Origin: Choristoneura fumiferana
Lineage: Eukaryota > Arthropoda > Insecta > Lepidoptera > Tortricidae
Assembly (NCBI RefSeq): GCF_025370935.1
Contig: NC_133472.1
Span: forward strand, 893,532-957,531
DNA length: 64,000 nucleotides
Direction of reading: 5' to 3'
The notes under the pieces were generated by a model. The model searched no databases. It was given only the letters and a program-made list of their open reading frames with translations, and was not told the DNA's origin. Position numbers and translations under genes: made by a program. Below, piece after piece: positions 34,001 to 46,000 of this stretch (position 1 is the first letter of the stretch; each line of letters begins with the position of its first letter).

Positions 34001-37000
34001 TACCGCTGACTACGCTCTTGGCAGCGCCAGCCTCCGCGCCGCCCCACTCCACGCAGCATGTGCCCGACCTGCGCGCGCCGCGCTGCAGCACGCCATGCAG
34101 TATCACACTCATTTACCGACCTTGGGCTTCATGACATGAAAATTAGTACGGGCAATGACTCATTTACCGACCACGGGCTCCATGACAAGCACATAAAGGT
34201 CGAGGGTTTTATTTGGGGGGTTGCAACCAAGATAGCCTGCATGTTACGACACTGTTTACAAGCAAGTGAGATGAAAAATATTGTACTCACCACTGCACCC
34301 GCTGGTCGGGGAGGAACACCCGTTTGTTGGTACACTTCATGAGTACGCGCACTTTGTGGCAGTCGCAGTTGACCGGCTGCCATCGGTACGTGTACACGCC
34401 GCAGTGCGGGCAGCCGGGCCGCTGGCGCGTCTCACTTGGGATGCCGCACTCCACGTGGAACAAGTGGTTCTGGCTGCAGCGGTAGAATGTGCCCTGGAAA
34501 CGGTATGCACTAGTGAATAACTCAGTCAAAATATCGTTAACTAATTTAGGTCATAACAAGTGAAAGTCAGAATAGGGTGAATCGTCAATTACTAAATCGT
34601 TAATTCAGACGACGAGATGGCCTAGGGGTTAGAGAATCTGACTACGAAGCTTGAGGTCCCGGGTTCGATTCCCGTGACGGGGCAAATATTTGTATGAAAA
34701 ATACGAATGTCTGTTCTCGGGTCTTGGGTGTTTAATATGTATTTAAGTATGTATCTATATCTATATAATTATATTTATCCGTTGCTTAGTAGCCATAACA
34801 CAAGCTTTGCTAAGCTTACTTTGGGACTAGGTCAATTGGTGTGAATTGTCCCGTGATATTTATATTTATTTATTTAATTACTGGCCACCATTCAATCACT
34901 GGCCACTGGAAAAGGTATGCACTAGTGCAAAACTCAGTCAAAATATCGTTAACCAATTTAGGTCACAACAAGTGAAAGTCAGAATAGGGTAAATAGTCAA
35001 TTACTGGCCACCATTCAATAACTGGCCACTTTAAATTAAAAATGAATTACAAGTTACACCCATGTGTTTCGCATATTATATTTATTTCACTGGACACTCT
35101 AACCCATAATTTTCCTGGGGCCTTAATTGATTCTTCATAACGATAATAATAATTACTATATTTTTCATATAAACTGACGGAAGTGATGGTTTATAATGAA
35201 AAATATCGAAGTTTTCGTTTTCACATTCACAAGAATATAATAATAAATATTATGTCAAAATTGACAAATTTTTGTTTTCTAGTTTTATGACGTGACACCA
35301 CAGATAATCCATAGACTAACATGGCCGACAGCGTTTTCGGCAGTTTACAAAAATATAACTTTTATAAGTATTTTTTTCCTTTAATTAGACAATAATTAGC
35401 AATTGACAAGATTTCATTTTTTTAACACCTGTAAATTACTACAGGAATCGAAAGAGTTTTGCCTCCTGAACATGGGAAAATATTTATTATAATTGATTTC
35501 TCCATATTTAAAAAAATACAAAAAAATGAAAAAATATGGCTGAATTTGCCAACACTACGACAGAATAGATATGTTTCCTTTGCCTTTTTCACCAGAAAAA
35601 GGAGCTGTCATAATTTTGACAACGTCTCTATGCAACGTTTACGTCAGATTTACGTGATCTTTTTTTTAACAGACTAGACAAGAACGAGACTAGAAAGTTA
35701 TGCCCTTTTAAAATAAGCACATCTTAAAAAAATTGTAATAAATTAATTAATAATCGTAGCGAAATTTTAAAAATATCAGCGTTTTCTCTTTCCAAACAGA
35801 ATACAGAGAACGAATCAAATTATAGTCTTAGAAATATGAAATCTTGTCAATTTAAGCCCCACCTACTTTAAAAAAGGGTCAACTAGCCTATTCCAATCTG
35901 GTACGTCTGTCTGTCTGTCAACACTCAAGACCCTTTCCCAGCCTGATCCCCGCCAGGACCGCGCCGTCAACAGTCCCACGTACCTGCGAGCAGAACAGTC
36001 CGCAAGCGGCGCAGCACAGATGCCGCCGCAGCTGTTCGCGGTGCGACCCGCACGCCAGTATGTAGGGCGCCCGCGGGCCGCTGCGCACCAGCGGCGCGTA
36101 CCCGGCCGGCCCGCGGGCCGCGCCGTGAGAGCACCCGACCCGCACACCGTCCACCAGCTCGATCGCTTGGCAGAACACCGGCTCTGGAACAAGGCACTCG
36201 TGAGATATATGAGAGGAATAATGTTCTATTTTAGCTCCGTCGAGCTGTTGACACTTAGTACCAAATGAAGCGTTTCTATGTTATCAAATTTTCGCTACTT
36301 TAGGAGCGAATATTTCCAGAAATCTTCACTTAACAAAAAAAGTTTTTGAGAAACCTTAAACTATCATTTCAAAAGAGCTGTCGAACTATGTGCCACACGT
36401 TGATTTCAATTTCTGCGACGTGTATGGGGTGCCCCCCCCCCCTATAAATATTTATTTTTATAATTTAACTACAAAACTCAATAGCGGCTTTGACAAGACA
36501 TCTGTACTCCAAATTTCATTGATATACATCTTGTAGTTTTCGAGTAAAATGCCTGTGACATGCGGACGGACGGACAGACAGACAGACAGACTTGACGAAA
36601 CTATAAGGGTTCCGTTTTTGCCATTTTGGCTCCGGAACCCTAATAAATAAATATCATGGGATACGTGGGGCCGTGGTGGCCGAGTGGTTTGACCTATGGC
36701 CTTTCAAGCAGAGGATCGCGGGTTCAAACCCCGGCTCGCACCTCTGAGTTTTTCGAAATCCATGTGCGGAATTACATTTGAAATTTACCACGAGCTTTGC
36801 GGTGGAGGAAAACATCGTGAGGAAACCTGCACAAACCTGCGAAGCAATTCAACGGTGTGTGTGAAGTTCCCAATCCGCACTGGGCCCGCGTGGGAACCAC
36901 TGCCCAAGCCCTCTAATTCTGAGAGGAGGCCTGTGCCCAGCAGTGGGACGTATATAGGCTGGGAGGATGATGGTGGGATACTTGACACCAATTGACCTAT

Positions 37001-40000
37001 ACTTCGTTTTTTTTAGCATTAGAAATAAGGTAAACAATCTTGACGAGTCTTTTTAATGAAAAACGTTTTAAAAAAAAACAGTTACTATTAGTTATGATAC
37101 CAAAAGCATATAAATGATCATATGTCCTTGCTAAATGTTACATGTTTGCTGTGACTTATTTTTAAAAAGTGTTTTTCAATAAAAAGACACGTCAAGATCG
37201 CTTACCTTCATTCTTATGCTAAAAAAAAAATAAGTACAGTCCCAAAGTAAGCAAAGTTTGTACTATGGATTTCAGACAACGGATCAACATACTTATATAG
37301 ATAAATACATACTTAAATACATATTAAACATCCAAGACCCGAGAACAAACATTCGTATTATTCATGCAAATATGAACCCGGGACCTCAAGCTTCGTAGTC
37401 AGGTTCTCTAACCGCTTGGCCACCCGGTCGTCAAACGTTTTGCAGGTGGTAGGACCTACCTAATGCTGCCGTGAAGCAGCAGTGTTTGCACTGTTGAGTT
37501 TCGGCGTGGAGAGTAAGACAGCCGGTGAAATTACTGGCACTTGAGGTATTTCATCATAGGCCTCTAGGTTGGCAACGCATCTGCAATACCCTTGGTGTTA
37601 CAGATATTTATGGGCGGTGGTGATCTCTTACCATCAGGAGACCCCCTTGCTCGTTTGCCATCTAGTCGAATAAAAAAAAAAACATAACGTCTCATCCAAT
37701 ATAATAAACAATCTTACCATCTAGATCTTTCGGCGAAGCGTAAACGTTGCTCGGTGTTTCGCATTCGCACTGGGCCATGATCCCGGACTCCTCTTCGGGA
37801 CACGTGGCCTCCGAGCCGTCGTCCCCTCCCGCTGGATGCCTACTGTACACAACCACTTATTACCGGAGTTGCCTTTGAATGTCTAAAGCCGAGTTTAGAC
37901 TTGCGAGAAAAATCGTGAACGTGCATTACATCGCGAGGCCGCAAACCCGAGTTTGTAATGGTCAATCGAGCGCCGCAATACGGTATTTGACTATTTTGTA
38001 TATGTTTTATAAATTAAAACTACACAATTCCTGTTAGCGAATAAAGAAACAATTTTTAAGCTACCTTTACAAATAACAAAGTTATAAAGGTTTGAAATTC
38101 AAGATAAGACAGAGAAAGACATACTGACATGTGACGTCACACGCCAGTACCGCCATACTTGCTGCATAGAGAAAAGCGTTTGAGAAAGAGATAGGTATAT
38201 AGATTTTTCAAAAAATCACTATAAATCCAATTTCAACCGATTTAAGTTTTCTCTTCGCTAAACACTGTCTGTATCTATATTTTCATAATAATATTAAGAT
38301 ATGGCAAATTCAGGAGTTGTCAAATACCGTATTTGAGAGTCTTGCATGCAAGTTTCACTATACTCGAGTCCAGAATTAGGCGAACCAACTTGACAGTTCA
38401 TTGCACACAAATGTTGCCACAGTGAGGGCTACCGTTTTCCCGCTCGCCAGTTGGCGCCACTGTAGACTAAGGTCCTGCCTGAAGTATAGTGGTTAGTTTG
38501 TTATTACGGGCGTGAAAACAAAATTTACTTTTAAATCATAATACCTTAAAACCGTGCCATGAAAATATCGAGCATGCCACAGTGTTGCGTAGTCTCGTTT
38601 TTTTCGGAAAAAAGCGAGGACAAAGGTTTCTGAAAGACAAAACTGTCTCAAAACACAGACATTCATTGCCCCGGAACGCATATTTGCCATAACTAATGTC
38701 AGGTATTGCAAAATATTCACAAAATTATTCTATACCCCGCGTAGCTCACCCAAAAACAGTGAGATTGGACATTTCGGAGATCTCTCGCTACACTAGTGCC
38801 TCTAGGGGCGAATTCATACGCGGTAACCCTCGTTACACCAGTGCCTACTGTAATATAGATATAAAAAAAAACTTAATATCGATGTTAGAAAAAAAAACTC
38901 AATACGAAATAAAATAATAAAAGAAATCTTTTATTTGAAAGATTTCGAAAACAATGTTAGTTTTTTTTTTTTAAATAGGGCTCTGTCCATCGGAGAATTT
39001 TTTTGCCGTTGTACGATAAAAAAAAATCTAGAAAACGAAGTACGTTGAAGTGACAATGTCGGGGGTTTTTTTAACTTTGTTGGTTAGGTTATGGAATTCG
39101 AATGGTTATGGATTCTAACACTACAGTTGCTATTAATAGTGCATTATGGCTATCCATCGGGAAAAGTCGGATGTGAATCGAAACACGACGGCATCCGAAG
39201 TGTCAATCAATTATTGGGCACTTGTCCCACCGCCGACGATGAGCGAGAAGCGAGTAGAGCGAGTAACTAGAAACGAGTGGGCGAGCAGCGAGAAGCGAGT
39301 GTAGTTTTGTCGCTCGGCTGTAAGCGAGTGTTCGCGTGCGACGGGCGATTACTCGCTTCACTTGACTCGCTCGTGCGGGGCGGCCGCCAAGCTGACATCG
39401 CTGAGCGAGTATCTATAGCTCAGCGAGTTTTATAGCTCTTGTCGCTGCGACAAAAGATGTAAGAGCGAGTTCTCGCCGACAGTGTGAACAGCCAGCGATC
39501 AACTATTAATATATGTGTCTCTTTTACTCACACAGGATCTTATATCTTTTGTTCGTTTCTTGAGCGAGAAAATAGTCGATAGCCAATCGTTTCCTCGCTG
39601 GCGGTGAGACAAGTGCCTTGTACCTATCAAACGATTGAAACTTTCATTCATAACTATCAAAATAAAAAAAATACAGCTGTGCAGGTTTTCCCGACAATAA
39701 ACGATGGAAAACCATAATGCACTATATCTGTAACACATTGTCAAGCGAACTTTATACAAGCGCATTTTACAGCCCTGTTGCAGAGGACAGCCAAAGGCAC
39801 TTGTCCCACCACCGACGATGAGCGAGAAGCGAGCAGAGCGAGTAACTAGAAACAAGTGGGCGAGCAGTGAAAAGCGAGTGTTCGAGCACGACGGGCGATT
39901 AATCGCTCCACTCGCTCGAGCCGGGCGGCCGCCAAGCTAACAGCGCTGAGCGAGTATCGCTGAGCTAGTTTTATAGCTCAGCGAGTTTTATAGCTCCTGT

Positions 40001-43000
40001 CGCTGCGACAAAAGGTGTAAGAGCGAGTTCTCACCGGCAGTGTGAACCGCCAGCGATCAACTATCAATATATATGTCTCCTTTACTCACACAGGATCTTA
40101 TATCTTTTGTTCGTTTCTTGAGCGAGAAAATAGTCGATAGCCAATCGTTTCCTCGCCGGCGGTGAGACAACTGCCAAATATCGGTGACTCGGTAAAAGTT
40201 TTCGAAGCGCTAGTGCAGAGAAGCAGTGCGTGCGTAAATAAACCTGTTTTTAATTCAATGACAATCAGGGGGTTTCCTATGTCAAGCAATTATTTTGTAT
40301 TTACGACCCCCCTCTCCTCCATGGTGAGATATCGTGAGGCCTCTAGTCCTCCCCCTTTTTCGTCTCACGTAAGATTTTTCGAAACATACTTTTCGTGTGA
40401 ATTCGTTGCCTAATCTATGTAGGGTTCAGCCACAATTTTACTGGAGAATCTAGCTTTATCTATTTTAGTTCATTTAAACCAATCAGCCCGAAATATTGTT
40501 TTTTTTTATAAAACGAGGGGGCAAACGAGCAGACGGGTCACCTGATGGAGAGCGATCACCGTCGCCCATGGACACCCGCAACACGAGGGGAATCACAGGT
40601 GCGTTGCCGACCCTTTAAGGAATTGGTAGGCTCGTTTTTTAAAGATCCCTAAGTTGTAACGCTCCGGGAATGTTGCCGCTGTAAGCTGTTTATTACGAAA
40701 TAAATGGTCCGTATTGTCTAACGTTTGTAACGCTCGCAATCACAATCATTTTCACCATTCCTTTCTACTGTGACACGGTATAAGACGAGGGTAGATAGAG
40801 ATGCTGAATGCGATTGCGAACGTTAGCAAGCTGCGGGGCTACTACGAAATTAGAAAATCGAAGTTCGTGTCGTTCCGTCCCTCTGACGCTTATACTATTT
40901 AATACGAGAGCGAGAGGGACTGTACAATACGAACTTCGATTTACGGAGTAGGCCCTCTGTTTTATTTCGCGTTGAATATCTGCGATGCGTTTTCAGATAC
41001 TTACCCTATACTCGGTTTGGATAGTTGTTTAACTAAATGTAAACAAAACAACGTCAATTGGTGTATTAAATATTGAAATCTAACTAAATCATTATCTATC
41101 TGGCTTCTCCTCCCCGCTTTCCCGCTTCTCTTTCTCTCTTCGCATCCTCGCTCCGATCCCGCTTTTGTAAGAATTTTCAAGATAATTACCAACTCTCTGA
41201 CCACTGAAGATGAGCGGAGATTTTATGCAATTCTATTGGTGTTTTTTTATCTCACTCATCGCTCCGCTGCCTCGCTCCACTCCAGGACAGGCAGCCTAGG
41301 GAAATGTACGTTTCGCGAGCATAGACTTTGATCAAAGTGATCTTAAATATGTTCTATGATCCTAAATCCAGGGACTGAGCTCCGTATGTATGTAAAAGAC
41401 GGTTCTAGAAATGTTGACGGTTTCGTCAAATCTCGGCCAAAAATCGGGCCGAGATGTCGGTCTCGGTCTCGGCCCAAAATAGCCGAGTTTCTCGGCCGCC
41501 ACCGGGACTCCGCGGCGACACAAGCTTTCCTTGGGATTTTGATTGGTCGCCTCGCCCGGGCTCGTGCGTCTGGTACTTGCAACTTACTGACACCCGCTAA
41601 CAAGAGTAACTTGCGAAACGCTAATATTATTAAGTATGGGCATTCCTAGCCATATAAAATATTACGCCCTACAGCCAACAAATGTACTTTTTTTTTGCGT
41701 CTCGGTCTCGGCCGAAAATATATATTTTATAATCGGTCTCGCCCGAGATTAAAAAAGCAGTCTCGGCCGAACCTTACTAGAAGCAAAGGAGGAGTCTTTC
41801 ACTGTTGCTAGTAAAAAATAGCAATGTACTATATGTTAGTGCAACCAGTCCTCGTGTTAGTGCGTAGCAGCTAAATAGTTAGTAATTCAAGCGTAAACCA
41901 TATCGGACGGCGGGTCGGGAGTGGGTCGAATCGGGACCACAGCGGGCCTATTTACGTGGCTGTATGTATATGAACATCACACCGCGGCACCCGGGAACGA
42001 CCCGACCAGCGCTCGCTGGCGAAGTCACGTTTATACACCGTGTTATTTTTGATATCCGCTAACTTTAAGGGGACAATGTACAGGCCAAATGAAGTTAATT
42101 TCTCTAAGACACTAGTGTGCTAACTTACTGTTTTAAAGATAATCAAGTGTTAACATAATTAATTATTAGCAGTAAAACAGCGTAAAGGTCTTTATTTTAT
42201 GATTTTTTTTCAGAGTCCATAACTAATCCGTGTTTAATTCACATATATTTAGCAAAAGAAATTTTAATGTGGATTTTTTTGGTGCCTCTCTTATGTGTCA
42301 CGTCAATGTCACTTGTCAAATTTGTTTATTTTACATTTTAACAATTAACAATGAATGTGAAGCTGTTATATGCAAGAAAAAAAGATAGTTTTTTTTTTTG
42401 AAAAGCTAGTTATCAAGTAATGGCAATATTTAATGTCAGATCATGTCAAATTATAAAAAAAAAAAACAATGAAACAATAAACAAAATTAAACTAAACGCT
42501 GTCATTAAATTAACAAAATACTTATATGTATAATAGTCAAAAAGAAAAAACAAAAACCAAACAAACATCACAAAATCTCTGATATGTTATCAGGTAATTC
42601 GTAAGTTAATTATAGTCCTCTGCCGGAACGGATATAAAAAAAAAACACGGTGTATTCAACCACTTAAAAAGATCCGCCGCACTCCCGACCTGATGCGCTC
42701 CCAACCCGCTGCCGTACAAAGGCCGAATGAAGGCTTTCCGACAGGCGACAAATAAATATCGCTAGATGGCGTTAGTATCGTGAGATTCGTTTGACGTTTG
42801 CGCCATGTTTGTGATTGGATAAACAACTAAATGAGCCAATCGCAAGCAAGACTGAAACGTCAAACGGACCTCACCATCTAGCGTTATTTATTTCTCGCCT
42901 GTCGGAAAACCCTCATTGTGTAACGCGCTGTTTCGCTAACGCATTCACCATCTCTTTCTACCCCCGTCTTTTACCGTGTGACGGAGTGAAGTGGTGAAAG

Positions 43001-46000
43001 CGATTGTGATTGCACGTGTGTTCGACAGCCTTGTGGCTTCTGGTTTACGCTTAAACAATTGAAAGCCAATTTGCAAGACATCGGCTGTTTTATTTACCAT
43101 GAGCCGGCCCAGCACCGGCACTGAAGTGAAGCTTTGGGCTTATAACTTCTAAATTGCATTTTACCTTTTTATCAATATTCCCAGATTTCAAAACTTCTTG
43201 GTCTCAAAATAACTAAATTGCAGAATGCCTAATTTTGTTTTCTTATAACACCGGAATCTTAATATGGCTGAAATTCAAAATACCTTAGTCTCATAATACC
43301 TAAACTTCAAAATCACTTTCATGGCAAAACAACATATGCTTAAAAACAACCAAAAGTTAAAATACCTAAATGTGAACGTTGAACAGGAACTATACTAAAA
43401 GTCAATAATCAACATCAAATTTCTCAAACACCACCCATGAAAAAAAATTAGGCATTTTGCCTTTTGTGTGCTGTCATTTCTGTCATTCGGTATTTTAATG
43501 AATTGTGCATTTCAATCTTTAGGTATTTAGACAATATGACATTTTAAGTAAAAGTCATAATGAATTTCGTTCATATTAATACAAGAGACGACTGATGGAT
43601 TCGCGCTGTCATCGTTCATCCACCATTACCTCTCATATTTCGTTTTCTAGAATTTTTTTACCGTACAACGGCAAAAACTACTAGCCACTGGCAAAATTGT
43701 CCTCCGATGGACAGAGCCATATTTTTTTAAAGAAACAACAACAACAACAATAATACAAGAGACAATTTGACATTTTAGGTATTATGAGCCCATGGTAATT
43801 TGAAAATTTGGGGTATTAGTGAACAAGGTATTATGAAATTTAGTGGTTTTAAGCCCAAAGCGGCCGGCTAATGGAAAAACGGCCATCCTTTATCATTACC
43901 TTTCGTTTTCTTCAGACAAATAGGGCTCATTGGCTCTAGGCTTCCTTGAGGAGCGACGCGGTTGCGATCTGCCGACATTAAGTACCCGTTACACGTTCAG
44001 GGGATACCATACGGGACATAGACTATGACTGGCGACTACATTATAGAAGAATCAACTCCCTTTTAACGCCCCGCGGCACGTGTAAATGCGTCTGTGACAC
44101 ATGCGTGTTCGACACAGTTCAGCCGTTCACACAATAATAGTATGTCTCCCTAAAACAGGGTTTCTTAAAGTAGGGTCCAGGACCCCCTAGGGGTCCGCAG
44201 TAGGTCAGTCTGTAAACATATTCATTAGGAAATTGCCAAAAATATTTTTAAACAGGGGTCCATGGAATTTTTAAAATTGTGAAAGTGGTCCGTGACCGCA
44301 AACATTTTAAGAAACCCTGCCCTAAAACATTTAACTGGTGTATGCTGCATTCATAAAATAAAGCATATGTGATTCAATATTAAACATACTATATATATCA
44401 TGATGTATATCCATTGATATATATCCTTGAACCCTGGACGTAATGGGTCCCGACTTATGAACTGTGACGCGCTTGACAGACTAAATCGTCGGGTGAGAAT
44501 CAAAAGTCAATAATGAGGGCTATCGTTTTATGTCTCACTAGATGGCGCACTGTTGCGTGAGGTTTTTAAGTATGGCTTTCAAAGTCTGTTATTACGGGCG
44601 TGAAAACTAAGTTTAGATTAAAATCATATTTAATACACCTTAAAACCGTACCATAAAAATATCGAGCATGCCACAGTGTTGCATAGTCCCCGTTTTGTTC
44701 GGAAAAAAGGGAGGACAAAGGTTTACGAAAGACAAAACTGTCTCAAAACACAGACATTCATAGCCCCGTAACGCATAATTGCCATAATTAATTTCAGATA
44801 CTGCAAAATATTCACAAAATTATTCTAATTATAAATAAACCCGCGTAGCTCACCCAAAAACTATGAGATTTGACATTTCGGAGACCTCACGCTACACTAG
44901 CGCCTCTAGTGGCGAATTCATTCGCGATAGCCCTCATTATCACTTAAAGTCACGAGGGATAATCAAACTTATGCATAACATCGTAAGGTTAATATTTTAC
45001 CAATTTTTTTTGTGACTTGCTTGTCACCCAACTAAATAGATTACTATTCTTCTACCCAGAAATATCCAATTGTCAAATACCCTATTCCTATTAGCAAATA
45101 TGTCCAAATAATCTGCTGAACAATCTAGATTAATTTTTTTTTGGTAGAAACAATGAGGTTTGTGACACTCACTTGGCATCGCTAGGTGTTGGTGAAGCAG
45201 CTTGCTCGCTCTCGCCCCCATACCCCGAGCACAGTCTGGTGGACCTCCTCGGCCGCTTGCTGACCGACGTGGAGCAGTAGAACTCCTCGTCGTCATCGCT
45301 GATGTCAGAGCCGGTCTCAACCTCAGCCAGCTTGCTGATCAACTCCTCGTCCAGTTCTTGGTCCTCGTCTATGTCTGCATCCATGTCCTCGTCACTGTAA
45401 AATAGTAACAATAAGTCTATATTCAAAATACGTTTTACAATAAAAAAAAATGCGCCTAATAAAACTAAAAGTGAACAGAAAACTAAATGTAAACAAAACA
45501 ACTCAATTGGTAATTTATTGAATCAGGCGTTACTTTGCGGAGGTCCATATCAATGAACTAAAATAATTTCCACCAGAGCTCATCTTCAGAGTGACACAAC
45601 CGTACACCATGCTACCAGTTGTTAGACTCCGTTGTTACTACTCAGTTGTTGAGTCTAACAACTGGTAGCATGGTGTACGGTTGTGTCACTCTGAAAATGA
45701 GCTCTGGTTGAGTTCGAAACGCGTCAGTGTAGTGTGGTGGTGGTGATAGATGGGTTTGTGTGATTTGTGTGTGTTCTTACAGTGTGGAGGTGGAGGAACT
45801 GCATGAACGCGCATATTTTGCATAAGCTTAGCTATCGTAAGGTTGCGGGTGAGCAAGGAAATTATTTTAGTTCATTTAACTCAATTGTGTCTTAAATATT
45901 GAAATTCCCCCATTAAACTATTAAACATTTACATTTCTGTATTGAAATATATTCTGTCTGTATTGTCATTTACTTAAATACCTATCCAAACCAAGTATAG

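Larger units (their letters stand above)
40176..45171. other. Largest EHMT intron section, mostly without recognisable features
   Basis: Within intron 37843-45172. Besides the MITEs listed there is GC-rich sequence with repeated TCTCGGTCTCGGCC words (41430-41780). Two near-mirror blocks flank about 42740-42915: CCGACAGGCGACAAATAAAT against ATTTATTTCTCGCCTGTCGG. The word CTTGCGATTGG or its mirror occurs in both, which looks like another inverted element. No exon recognised. Confidence 0.45.

Noticed and set aside
35863..36268. Arg/Ala-rich frames overlapping EHMT exon 35984-36183 on both strands
   Set aside because: Shadow frames of a GC-rich exon; only one frame shows the conserved Cys-rich domain and correct phases.
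36020..36268. A novel defence or biosynthetic gene cluster
   Set aside because: The three recognised genes are ordinary housekeeping genes with no functional clustering; nothing in the remainder encodes a further recognisable protein.
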